Origin: Protea cynaroides
Taxonomy: Eukaryota; Streptophyta; Magnoliopsida; Proteales; Proteaceae
Reading direction: 5' to 3'
Assembly: GCA_028583415.1 (NCBI GenBank)
Contig: CM053269.1
Coordinates: 41,033,016 to 41,097,015, forward strand
DNA: 64,000 nucleotides
Every line of letters starts with the position of its first letter. The first letter of the stretch is position 1. The notes below the pieces were generated by a model. That model had not been told where the DNA came from and ran no database searches. It worked only from the letters and a program-made list of their open reading frames with translations. The position numbers and the translations under genes were made by a program. Below are positions 44,987 to 55,636 of the stretch, in pieces.

Positions 44987-47116
44987 TGTAAGACCCGCAC
45001 TCAAAACCCGGTCTAAACCTTGGTTTTGTGTCGTGACAGTCTTCCGATCATCACCGGGCCAGACGGGGCAAGCCGATAACAAACAGTGTGAAATCGGACC
45101 GAAGTCGACCAATATACCTGATTTTAGGTATACCGGTCGATGGTACGGATGATGGTACCGGCCGACCGGTATGGCCTCGCAGCTATGTGCGGGGAATTTG
45201 GAAATTGGTCTCTGCGGGTCCCACTTACCCGATTTCGAATCCTAGAAGTTTCCTAATCCTAGTAGGGTTACTAAACCCTATTTCTAGCCTATAAATACAC
45301 CTTTAAACCCCTCAAATCCTTTCCATTGTCTCTCACAAACCCTAGAGAAGAGAAAGAGCTTGGAAAGGAGAAGGAGCTAGGAAGAAGAAGGAGGTGCCGC
45401 CATTACCGTTTGACGAAGCTCTTGCTACACCTGTCAACGGTAAGTGTTTGGATCCATCTTCTTACCCTATGTTAGTTTGTGGGTGGATCAATACCATGCA
45501 AAGTAGGTATTGATCTAAAACCCTAAATTGGCCAATAAACCCTAAGTTGCCGTCAAACCCTAGATTCGAGTTTCGAGATGATATTCATCGAAACGAGACT
45601 TGAATAAGTTGGGGATAACTCTAACTCAAAGCCTAGACTTAGGATGGATAGGAGAAACCCTGAAAATCCATGGAGGATGATCGACCGGCAGTCGAAGAAC
45701 CCATGTATGGTCTTCCGGAGACATACCGGGTCGACTATATCGGTTGCACATAGTGCGACCGGTATGTTGCGACCGCTACCTCTCGGGAGGTTATTCGTGG
45801 GGGACCGGCTGACCATACCGGTCGCCGTCTTTCCCACTGAGTCGCGACCGTACATGCCACCGGTCAGCCTCGTGAGGGTATTTTGTAACCATGTTGGGTT
45901 CCGACCAACATGAAACCCTAAATAATACATTCTAATGAAACCTTAATATTATGTAGGACGCTGTGACTTATCGTTTGGACCTTGCGACGTGGAGCAAGTT
46001 ATTGAACGAGCGTCAGGTAAGGGAATCTGACCTAAACCTAATAATTAATGGACAGTAAATCGTTGTTAATCATTGAATATCTATGATGTGATGTTTGTGC
46101 ATATTTACATGCCATCCTTTACTTTCAGCTATTATTATGGTTCATGCATTCGTAGGATGTGATTGTTAGGCATGTGATTGTTTTCGTTGGTGTGTGGAGT
46201 GGGGCATGGGCCTGGGATCGCTCTTCACACTGGCACCTTTTGTAGTATTCTATCTTAACATACTTGGTACGGGTGGGGTATCGGGGAAGATCGTGGTACG
46301 TTGGTCTCCGATATTGATGTTGTCCCGACCATCGTTGGGTGGTACCGAGGATTCCGAGTCGAGCCTGCCTTGTCCACGATGCTTTAGCTCTATCTCTATG
46401 CCGTAGGGAGTTGTGTTGGGATAGGGTCTACCTTGCGGGGAGGTGCGGGTATACCTTAGCTCTATCTCTATTCCATGATGGGTGCATGTGGGTTGGTGGT
46501 AGAGTGGTTACTGTGCGACGCCACACACTCGTGTATAGAGGTGCGGGGGCCACCAAACCTTTCTATAGCACATTGCAAACTTAAAACCAGACCACAGCAT
46601 AAAATGATTGTTACTCATGCATAATCTTGTGAAAGCGTCCGATTGCCTTATCGAGGCGTGTTGTGTGCTCACCCTTTGTATATACATTGTTTTTAGATGT
46701 TGATGCAGGATACACTTGTGGATGACTATGTGAACGCTCCGACGTATGGAGGTGTGGCTGCTCTAGATGTGCAAGCAGGAGAGGGACGAGCATGACGCTT
46801 CATGCGAGTGCCCTTCTAGCGTGTACTGTGATGGATTTTATTTATTTGTTTCAGTTATTTTTGTTTGTTATTAAGAGATGTAAAAGGTTATTATTTAATG
46901 TTTGAATTTGAATAATGGGATATTTATTTAAATTATCAATAGCTACTCAGTTCATTCTATTTAAAGTCTTCCGCTGTATATTTATATTCTGATTGTGGTT
47001 ATGTGTAATTGGTTTGTATGGGTGGACACGGCCTATTCGAGATCCTGGTGTGAACCGTTGGTTCAATGACGGTTCACTCACACCATTCTGGTTGGATCAG
47101 AATTTGGGGTGTGACA
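44987..47116 (+). repeat. 3' LTR of element A
   Basis: It begins TGTAAGACCCGCACTC and ends GGGGTGTGACA. Nearly the same as the 5' LTR outside one 234-bp deletion and scattered CAG/CTG-to-CG changes. Confidence 0.92.
45957..46834 (+). pseudogene. LTR microgene, element A 3' LTR copy
   Basis: The leader donor is at 45439. Exon 2 is 45957-46016, full 60 nt with CAG|GTAAGG. Exon 3 begins at 46697 but has an extra T (ACACTTGTGG), an extra G (GAGAGGGACGAG) and a changed tail, so its frame is broken while the 5' LTR copy is intact there. Confidence 0.4.
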
Positions 47117-47121
47117 CTGTA

Positions 47122-48522
47122 TGTCAATACAGTATCTATGGCCCTACCCCAGCATGACTCCCTACGACATAGAGATAGGGCTCGAGTCTGGTGGGCAGGA
47201 TGAACCACAATCCCACGTCCTCCCCCTGATACCCTATTCGCACCAAGTTTGCTAAGGTAAATGGCGATACGAAAAAGGTGTTAGTGTGTGGATATATCTA
47301 GGGCTCCACTCCCCTTCACATTCCACACACCAACTAAAAATATCCACATGCCTAAACATCCAACAACCTAACATATGAAATGCATGAACAAAATATCATA
47401 ATTTAACAACTACCATGGCATGTGAAAGGCACAAACATCAGGCAATCAATTTAAACATAGATTTAATTACAAAGGTTTACTGTTATTTAATTAATTAGGG
47501 TTTGGGGTCTTGTCCCTTACCTGACACGTGATAACAATTCCGTACAGCGTCACGGGATCTACTCACGCTGTCTACAAGTCCTATATAGTCATACCCATAA
47601 GTTAGAATTCATTTATTAAGGTCACAGTTGGTCAAAACCATGTTTGGTCAAGCAAACAAGGCTCAGAAGGCATACCGGTCGCAGTACCGGTTTCAGTAGG
47701 GTGAGACCGATATGTGCCTGTGGTACATACCGGTCGCGGTATATACCGGTCTCACCCAGTGAGACCGGTATGTGCCTACGGTATATATCGCAGGCCCATA
47801 CTGTAGGACCTTGTGTCCAACTGGTATGTTCCGTGATCGAGAACCCGATCTCGGATCTCCCTTCCTCGTCAGTCATCGACTTGGTTTCTAAGGTTTCTCC
47901 TAACCCACTCTAAGGTCCAAATACTTTATTGGCCTTCTTGGTTTCGACTAGAATGTCGTATCATACCATATTAGATCTAAACGAGAAAACTAGGCTTTAT
48001 TGAAAGTCTTATGATTTTGGATCGCTGCGCCGCTTCACAGCTCCGATCCAAAATCCTATCGTCACTAAGAGGATTGAGCACTTACCGGCGGTGTTTGTCG
48101 ATTGGCGGCGTGCTCCTTCAACGAAAATCCTCTTCTTGAGCGGTCTCCTCCCTCCTTGTTCCTTTTCAGATCTCTTCCAGACGGCTAAGGTTTTGAGAAG
48201 GATCAAAAGAGGTTTAAGGGGTCTATTAATAGTGGGAGACCGTTCTAGGAAAGTTTCCCATGGTTAGAACCTTCCAAAATTTTGATTCAGAGTGTGGGAC
48301 CCGCTGGAGTTCGTCTCTAGTCGAAAATACACATACCGGTCTGACTTAGTGAGACTAGTATACTGAGACCGGTATGTAAACTTTACAGTTTTACACAGGT
48401 TCTCGTACTTGAAATTATGTGATTCGTCACCTGGCTTCACCTTCTGGTCCGATTATGATTGAGAGATCTGTCACCATATAAAACCATGGGTTAGATCGGG
48501 TTTTCAGAACACGGTTCTTACA
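47122..48522 (-). repeat. G1 5' LTR, outer part
   Basis: Continuation of 34613-35170. It holds the LTR start TGTAAGAACC (minus strand at 48522), ACCGGT-type arrays near 47670-47830 and 48333-48380, a TATA-like CTATTAATAG near 48225 and the leader-exon donor at 48085. Confidence 0.85.
47521..47580 (-). CDS. LTR microgene exon 2, G1 copy
   Basis: Exactly 60 nt on the minus strand between CTATATAG and CAG|GTAAGG. In the phase matching exon 3 it is open (LVDSVSRSRDAVRN). Confidence 0.4.
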
Positions 48523-48527
48523 GGAAG

Positions 48528-49908
48528 CATGTACACCAACGAGAGCTTTTGGAGACATGAAATTTGATGCAGGCAGTGAAGTATTATTTAGATGGTACAG
48601 GCCACCATCAAGTTGGCTGTTGAGAAGGACCTTCCCCGAGGATCGATCCTTGACATTGCTGAAAGTTGGATGAAATTCAAATACCACATCATTATCATTA
48701 GTAAACTTTGAAACACTGAGCAAATTTTTAAAAATAGAAGGAACACGAAGAATATTATTCAAATTAAGTAAACGGCTTGTAGAAAATAATTTTGAGTGAC
48801 TAGTATGAGTTATATGCAAACCTTGTCTGTTGCCAACCTGAACCTGATCAGGTCCATGATAATCAGTCTTCACTAAGAGATTGTTCATATCTGCTGTAAT
48901 GTGATCTGTCGCACCAGAGTCGGGATACCATGCATCAATATGAGGCAGATTTACTGCTGCCATGTTGGCTATAGGTTGAGTAATTGGTGCTTGATAGTCG
49001 TAATCAAATCTGTGATAACAAGATATTGCAATGTGGCCAAAATGACCACAAACCTGACATTGAGGTTTGTTATTATAGGATGAGGTATGCCTGCCTCGAC
49101 CTTGTCCACGACCTCTATTGGAAGAAGAATGGCTAAAGGAATGACCACGAGTGGGCCGAAACCATGGATTGGTGTTTGAAGTCACCACATTAGCTTCTGG
49201 GAGAGAGGAAAATTGCACTTATTTCTCTAAGCGCATCTCATGACTGAGAAGCATGCTGTGTAAATCGGTCAATGAAATGGAATCAGACCTGGTGGAGATA
49301 GCAGTGACAAAAGCATCCCATTCAGTTCCCAGGCCAGCAAGGATGTGCAAAAGAAGATCAACATCCAATACTGGATTGTTCACAGCAGCCAAGTTGTCAG
49401 CTATCGACTTTATTTTCTGAAAATATAAATTAATAGAGAGGGCTTTCTTCTTTTCTGTCTACAGTTGCAGACAAAGTTGCATTATCCTTGATCGCGAGTG
49501 ACTAGCAAAGAGATTTTCCAAGCTTTTCCATAGATCAGCAAAGGTTATGCAATTAATAACTTGACCAAGAATAGACTCTGACAAAGAGGAAAGAAGCCAA
49601 CCTAGTAAGAGCTGATCTTGACAAAGCCATGAAGCATGAGCATGATTCTCAACCAAGGTAGGGGGCAAAGTAGTCACCAGGGTAGTAACAGTAGAGGTAC
49701 CAGAGGTCTCCGGTGTGATGAAGAGAGGAGGACAGGGTAGGGTTCCATCGAGATACCCCATTAGTTTGTGACCACGTACCAATGGCAGAATTTGAGATCG
49801 CCATAATAGATAGTTATGTTGTTCTAGCTTGATGGAGATTGCTTGGCTAAAACGAGAAGAAAAGGGAGATTGTGTCGAATTTGCAGAGGAGATAAAAGGA
49901 GTCGACAT
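48528..49908 (-). pseudogene. Copia gag and protease
   Basis: The start is taken at MSTPF (49908). The N-terminal gag domain has ISIKLEQHNYLLWRSQ and LVRGHKLMGYLDGT. A shift near 49455 and a TAA at about 49218 break it. Then follow a Gly/Arg-rich stretch, the knuckle CQVCGHFGHIAISC, the protease site AWYPDSGATDHIT and the gag-pre-integrase start ILRVPSIFKNLLSVSKF and GGLYHL. It ends at GVHAS where G1 is inserted and resumes at 30387. Confidence 0.85.
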
Positions 49909-49940
49909 TTTTATGATTTGTTTGATGTTTGTCAACACAA

Positions 49941-49952
49941 GCTTTGATACTA
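49941..49952 (-). other. Primer-binding site of the Ale-like copia
   Basis: The minus strand reads TAGTATCAAAGC, two changes from TGGTATCAGAGC, directly after the 5' LTR. Confidence 0.65.
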
Positions 49953-50312
49953 TAAAGAATTTGAGATTGAATAAACTCTCTCAGATAATTTTATCTTATG
50001 AGAGGTCTTGTATTTATAGACTTTTCAGGATATAGATGAATTGATTTACTCCTTTTATTTTAGGAGATAAATCATTAACAAATCTTTAATTTATATCGAT
50101 ATAGAAGAGATTCAAAATTAAAATCCTGGTGTTGGTTGTCATATGGGATATCACAATCTTTCGCCAGCTATTGTTGGTAAGATTGTGTGAATCATTGTGA
50201 TTGAGTGAATCATTGAGATTGCGTGAATCACTAAGATTACATGAATCACTGAGATTATGTGAATCAATCACTCAGATCACTAAGATTGTGAGAATCACTA
50301 AGATTCTTATCA
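49953..50312 (-). repeat. 5' LTR of the Ale-like copia
   Basis: 360 bp, minus strand start TGATAAGAATCTTAG. It includes a TATAAATA box near 50013 and tandem GAATCA-(C/T)TGAGATTA units at the U3 end shared with the 3' LTR. Confidence 0.85.
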
Positions 50313-50845
50313 AGAAGGGATACCTTTCTCAGTTAAGCAAGTAGAGGCTGCTAGACTAGAAGGGCCTACACCCATGATGATGGGTTCGTGAGCCCAGGTG
50401 CATTTGAGTTGCGTCTCTTCTTTTCTACAAGTACCCATGATGACCCAACAAATCTCTCTCTCTCTCTTTCTCTCTCTCTATCACTATCACACTATTTCTT
50501 CCTACCTATCTACCTCCCCTGTTTTTTCACTCTTAGAACTTATGTTTTCTCTCCAGTTTTTATCCTTCAGTTAGTACTGGGGGGAGGAAGAAGGTGAAAT
50601 GGGAATTTAAAGGGTGAGTGTGTTGAAGATTTCAAAAGGATGTCAGGGGATTCGGCTCGTCTCAAGTTCACTTTGAACTTTAGACTTGCCTTTGATCATT
50701 CGATGGCCGCCACGTATTAACCATGAGATCCAACCGTCGTTCCAACCGTCGTTAATCAAATGAGGTAAAAATTAATGTTGAATGATTATGTATGGAATAA
50801 TTGTCAAAAAGTTGTGATAGAGGAATATGTAGGTGGAGTTCCATG
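50313..50845. other. Spacer between the copia and element B, no gene
   Basis: A (CT)n run at about 50453-50480 and no recognisable coding frame. Promoter-like wording only. Confidence 0.4.
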
Positions 50846-53179
50846 TGTAAGACCCGCACTCCATGAACCCGATCTAAACCTTGATTTCATGTTGTAACAG
50901 GTCTTTCAATCATCATCGGGCCTGACGGGACGAGCGGATGACAACCATGTATGAAATCGGACCAAAATAAGTATGAACTTAGTCATACCGGTCGATGGTA
51001 CCGGTCTTAGCATTGGTATCGATCGACCGGTATAGTCAGCAGACTACCAAGATCCAGAACCGGATCTCTGTGGGTCCCACTTTCCAAAGTCCCAATCCTA
51101 AGACTTTCCTAATCCTAGGAGACTTCCTAAACCTAAATCTTAGCCTATTTAAACCCCTCTAAACCTCCTAGAATCCCTTCCATTGACTCTCACAAACCCT
51201 AGAGAGGAGATGGAGATTGAAGAAGGAGAAGGAGCTAGGAAGAAAAAGGAAGGGCCACCGAAAAAGGAAGGGCCACCATTACCGTTTGACGAAGAACATC
51301 TTACGCAAATCGACGGTAAGTGCCTGAACCTTCCTCTACTCTATGAACTCTAGAATGGTTAGTGTAGTTAAATCAATACCATGCAAAGCAGGTATTGATC
51401 TAAACCCTACTTTGCCGTCAAACCCTAATTTAGACGATAAACCCTAGATTCGAGTTCTAAGATGAAAACCAACAAAACTAGGACTTGAATGGAGTTGGAA
51501 ACAACTCTAACTCAATGCTCAGACCTAGATTGTGTAGGAGAAATCCTAGAATCAATAGGGAATGACTGGCAGCAGTCGAGAAACCAAGTGTATGGTCTTC
51601 CGGAGACATACCGGTTGACTATACCAGTTGCACCCTGTGTGACCGGTATGTTGTGACCGGTACCTCCGGGGAGCTAGTCTGTGGGGGACCAGCTAACCAT
51701 ACCGATCATAGGTTTTCCCCACAGAGCTACGATCGGTATATGTGACCGGTCAGCCCTGTGAGATGTGTTTTTTTGCCATTGTTGGTTTTTCGATCAACGT
51801 AAGCCTATTCTAATTAAATCCTAATATTATGTAAGACTTTGTGATAACACGTTTGGATCTTGCGACGTGGAGCAAGATATCAAACGAGCGTCAGGTAAGG
51901 GAATCGAACCTAAACTCTAATAATTTAATGGAGATTAAACTGTTGTTAATAACAATGACTCTGTGGATTGATGTTTGTACATATTCGCATGTCATCCTTT
52001 ACTTTCAGTTATTATTATTGTTCATGCATACTCGCCATGCTAGGATGTGATTGTTAGGCATGTGATTGTTTTTGTTGGTGTATGGAATGGGAATGGCCTG
52101 GGGTCTGGGATCATTCCTTGCACTAGTACCTTTTGTAGTATTCTATCTTAGCATGCTTGGTGCGGGTAGGGCATCAGGGGGAGGACGTGGTACTGTGGTC
52201 TCCGGCCTGGCCACCAGACTCTAGCTCTATCTCTATGCCGTAGGGAGTTATGTTGGGATAGGGTCTACCTTGCATATTGTTCTGTCTTAGTATGCTTGGT
52301 GTGGGTAGGGCATCAGGGGGAGGACGTGGCACTGTGGTCTCCGGCCTGACCACCGGATTATAGCTCTATCTCTATGCCGTAGGGAGCTGTGCTGGAATAG
52401 GGCCTACTGTGATGACATATAGGATTGATTAGTTGCGAGCCCAGTTTATAAGCCCTCGCCAATAGGGGCTTACATGTTGGTGTGGGTGGAACATCAAAGG
52501 AGATGTGTGGATGCCTTAGCTCTATCTCTATTCCATGGTGGGTACATGTGGGTCAGTAGCGGTGTGATCTACTGGGCGATGCCACACACTCGTGTATAGA
52601 GGTGCGGTGGTCGCCAATCCTTTCTATAGCACATTACAAACTTAAACCAGACCACAGCATAAAATGATTGTTACTCATGCATATGAATGTTACACTGTCT
52701 GATTTTCTTACTGTGCTGAGTTGTGAGCTCACCCTTGTGTATACACTATTTTTAGATGTTGATCCAGGTTACACGATGGACGACTACCTGAACGCGCCGA
52801 CGTACGGAGGCATGGCTGCTCTGGATGTGCAGGCAGGAGAGGACGAGCATGACGCTTCATGCGAGTGCCCTTTCTGCGTGTACCTTTAGGATTTGATTTG
52901 ATTTTATTTATTTTAATTATTTTCAGTGAGAATGAAGTTGATGTAAATATATTATTTAAGTTTCGGTTATTTGAATAATTAAAAAAAATTTAAATTTATT
53001 AATAGAGTACTCAGTTCATTTTATTAAAGACTTCTGCTGTATTTATTATTATTCTGATTATGGTTATGTGCAATGGTTTGTATGAGTGGACACGGTCTTA
53101 TTGAGATCCTGGTGTGAGCCGTTGGTACAGTGATGGTTCACTCACACCATTCTGGTTGGTTCAGAATTGAGGTGTGACA
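50846..53179 (+). repeat. 5' LTR of element B
   Basis: It begins TGTAAGACCCGCACTCC and ends GAGGTGTGACA. Two copies of a 125-130-bp unit (CATCAGGGGGAGGACGTGG core) lie at 52140-52400. Confidence 0.95.
51210..52889 (+). CDS. LTR microgene, element B 5' LTR copy
   Basis: The leader exon has an ATG at 51210 and 106 coding bases to 51315 (GACG|GTAAGTG). Exon 2 occupies 51835-51894 (60 nt) and exon 3 52756-52889 (134 nt, TAG). Lengths sum to 300 nt, 100 codons including stop, open in one phase. The acceptor of exon 2 is GTAAG rather than GTAG|G, a point change that would cost one base. Exon 3 carries DDYLNAPTYGGMAALDVQAG and DEHDASCECPFCVYL. The ATG is not conserved in other copies, so translation start is unsure. 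Confidence 0.45.
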
Positions 53180-53181
53180 AC

Positions 53182-53197
53182 TTGGTATTAGAGCTCT
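53182..53197 (+). other. Primer-binding site of element B
   Basis: TTGGTATTAGAGCTCT, two bases after the LTR end; close to the initiator tRNA-Met complement. Confidence 0.75.
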
Positions 53198-53507
53198 CAG
53201 GCTCTGTCCAACAAATCATTTTGCACTTAACTGAGTCGATGAACTGAGATAGGAAAATTTAAAAGCCTGAATAAGAACACACCTTAAGCACTTGTTTGAT
53301 GTCTGTGACTATATAAGAAAGAACATAACATACTATACTAAATATGGAATTAAGAAATGCACATGCTCTAGATAGGCAAAAACCATAAATTGCTATTAAA
53401 ACATTAAGGAGTGTTAATTTAAAAGTGCTTCAGGGTATGCTCCACAAGCTGGACAGTTATCCTGTTATATAAATTGTACTGTGAAGAGAGAGAAAATAAA
53501 AACTCTA

Positions 53508-54733
53508 TCATGGGGTTGGGGGCCTAGGAGGAATAGGGTCAGCAATATCATAATCCCGCTCATAGGCGACCCTGAGCCAGTGCACCTGATCCTGAGTGAC
53601 TCGGAGTCTACGAGCCAAGTGCCCCAAGTCACGGCTCATCTCAAGCTGAGCGTCCCTAATCTCAGTGAACATACCCATCACGGTGTCGGGAGGAGGCTGA
53701 GATGGTCCCGCTGCATATGTGGGTTGTGGTGCTAGCGCTGGAACATCCTCCATCTGATCATCGCCACCCTTGTCATCACCCGCTGCCTCTGTTGCATGAG
53801 CAGCATTGGCTGCTGCTGCTGCTGCTGCCGCGGCTGCTACCCTCCTGAGTGGGTACGAGCCTCTTAGTCCTCATCGCTGATCTGCAGGTTATCCATCTGC
53901 ATCCGCAGGATGGCATCCCAGTCGATGTCCGAAGTCATAGTATCCTCCACAGCAATCTCACCCCTCATGCTTACTCGTAGTCGCTACAGAAGAGTGGTGA
54001 TGAGTCGGCCATATGGAAGGTTACTGGCTTGACCAGGTAGAGTAGCCTGATGCATGGTCCTGATGATGATGTAGGGAAGGCAATCCCACTCCCCAGTGCA
54101 GACACAGTAAGTCAGGTACTGAGTGAGCTGAGACAACTCACTGTAGTGGCCGCTCTGGGACACAATGTTGTGTTGGATGATGCGACTATAAACTCGAGGC
54201 ATGGGTCTCAAGCTAGCTGCCTTCATGGGTGCCCCAGGGTTGAGTAGTTTCTCTAAGATCTCCTGGCACAGATCTTCAGGGAGAAAGCCCTTCATCTTAG
54301 GGGCACAGTAGACCAAGTCTCCATTGTTGGGAATCCCCAAGAGATCAGCAAGCTGGTGAGTGTCGAAAGAGATGGGGACACCCTTGACGTAGCTGGTTAT
54401 TCGGAGTGCCCAACATTGATTGAAGTCATTGACATCCCCATCTATTCCCAGATTGGCATAGAAATGTTTGACGAGGTTGGAACGGGTAGTCGTCGTGTAG
54501 GTGATAACGGGCAGCCACCTAAGTCTATCAAAAGCTGCCTCACCATCGAACCGCTACAACTGCTCCAGGTTTATCCGTCGCCCTGATTCGATATTCTTCC
54601 CTTCGAACCAAGAAAAACGAGCTTGCGCCGCATCAGAATGAAACCACCGCTCATCGAGCTATGGAACAGGTGGATGAGGAAGGTGCATGCCAAGACCATA
54701 CGAGCGTTTACCGGCACCTCTACGATGAGCCAT
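53508..54733 (-). CDS. Antisense gene of element B, unknown protein
   Basis: It starts at ATG 54733 (MAHRRGAGKRS) and encodes ARFSWFEGKNIESGRR, VKHFYANLGIDGDVNDFNQC, VKGVPISFDTHQLADLLGIP, NNGDLVYCAPKMKGFLPEDL and YSELSQLTQYLTYCVCTGEW in one frame, with two TAG codons at sites where A has Gln or another residue. After a shift it ends in a coiled-coil-like MFTEIRDAQLEMSRDLGHLA and RDYDIADPIPPRPP. Similarity with A is clear at the protein level. Preceded by a 425-nt intron. It may be a plant transposon-protein-like domain; role unknown. Confidence 0.6.
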
Positions 54734-54738
54734 TGAAA

Positions 54739-55163
54739 CTGCAAAACAAAGACAAATAATGAGGAAATTGTTAAATTGTCAAAATTTCAGCAGCATAACG
54801 ACAGCAAATTAAGAAAAAGCCTCGAACTCACCCAAAAATTGGGGAGGAGGATTTACGTAACCCCCATACACTTCATGAAAACCAAACATTTAACAAAACA
54901 ACAAGAAATTGAGAAAGCTTAAGAAAAATTCGATTTTTGTCAAAACCTAGGTCAAAACTAGAAAATTTTGATTTTTCCTAAAACCTCTCGGTGGAACCTC
55001 AAATTAGTTGAGGGATTTTGCTCTTAGAGGTCTCTAAACCCTTTCTAAACCGAAGGAAAAGAGTTACTACGGTTATAATCTTTCAATCAAAGAAAACCCT
55101 AGTTTTAAGCTTGAAACAATAGAGAAACGATGTAAAGATTTGGTATGGAAGGAAGAAGCTTAC
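54739..55163 (-). other. 5' UTR intron of the antisense gene in B
   Basis: The minus strand donor is CCTCCAG|GTAAGCTTC and the acceptor TTTGTTTTGCAG, five bases before the ATG. The first exon lies to the right of 55164. Confidence 0.6.
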
Positions 55164-55326
55164 CTGGAGGCGATGTTCTAACTCTTGATCGGAAGAAAAT
55201 GTCTTCTAAGATCACCGGTCAGACTGTAGCAACTCAAGAGCCAGAGAGAAATCGCCACTGGAGAGAAAGAAGAGGAGAAAAGTGAGAAAAATCTCACTTT
55301 TCTCGATTTTTAAAAGAGGTTTTGGG

Positions 55327-55480
55327 CATACCGGTCGACGGTTTTGCCCATACCGATCGACTGATACCCCCTGGTATAGTCGACTGGTATCTTTCGGTCA
55401 GATGGAAATTTCTGACCGGTCGACTATACCGGTTGCTCTATATTCTACAAAGTAGCGACCGGTATGTTGTGACTAGTCAG
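55327..55480. promoter_or_regulatory. ACCGGT palindrome array between antisense gene and gag (B)
   Basis: ACCGGTCGAC, ACCGATCGAC, GACCGGTCGAC, ACCGGT and GCGACCGGTAT words cluster here, matching the array at 39727-39962 in A in place though not base by base. Confidence 0.5.
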
Positions 55481-55636
55481 CTATGTACAACCCAGAAAAA
55501 TTTTTAAAAAATTTAAATTTTAAGTTTCCATTTCGATTATTCGCCTTGAAATTTGTAAGGACTAACACTATTATGATTATTTGACTGTACCTCATGTGTT
55601 ATGTCTTTGTCTCAGATCCAAACAGACTAATCTGAG

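Larger units (their letters stand above)
35171..47116 (+). mobile_element. Tekay-like chromovirus A (Ty3/gypsy)
   Basis: Complete layout: 5' LTR (35171-37534), PBS, antisense gene, gag, protease-RT-RNase H-integrase with chromodomain-like end, PPT, 3' LTR (44987-47116). Flanking pentamers CTATA (35166) and CTGTA (47117) differ at one base. It is inserted in the G1 5' LTR. The pol sequence and C-terminal IHYVKVHW...EITWEEE block point to the Tekay/Del chromovirus group (inference). Many small indels break its frames, several at CAG/CTG words, and may be base-calling errors. Confidence 0.9.
30388..48522 (-). mobile_element. Gypsy element G1, internally deleted and itself invaded
   Basis: The outer ends are TGTCACACCCC (30388) and GGTTCTTACA (48522), i.e. 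a minus-strand LTR TGTAAGAACC...GTGTGACA, with a perfect GGAAG duplication (30383-30387 and 48523-48527). Removal joins GVHAS to IDIWLQRLGH of the copia frame. G1 keeps most of its 5' LTR, gag, protease and the start of RT. The rest of pol and most of the 3' LTR are deleted. Solo LTR 2 and element A are inserted in it. Confidence 0.9.
24958..50312 (-). mobile_element. Ale-like Ty1/copia element, host of the nested insertions
   Basis: After removing solo LTR 1 and the G1 complex, about 5.05 kb of copia remain in the order (minus strand) 5' LTR, PBS, gag, protease, integrase, reverse transcriptase, RNase H, PPT, 3' LTR. The frame joins perfectly across both insertion points. Gag wording (YLLWRSQILPLVRGHKLMGYL) and the protease block (AWYPDSGATDH) are those of the Ale/Retrofit group; clade assignment is inference. 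It is the oldest layer of the nest. Confidence 0.88.
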
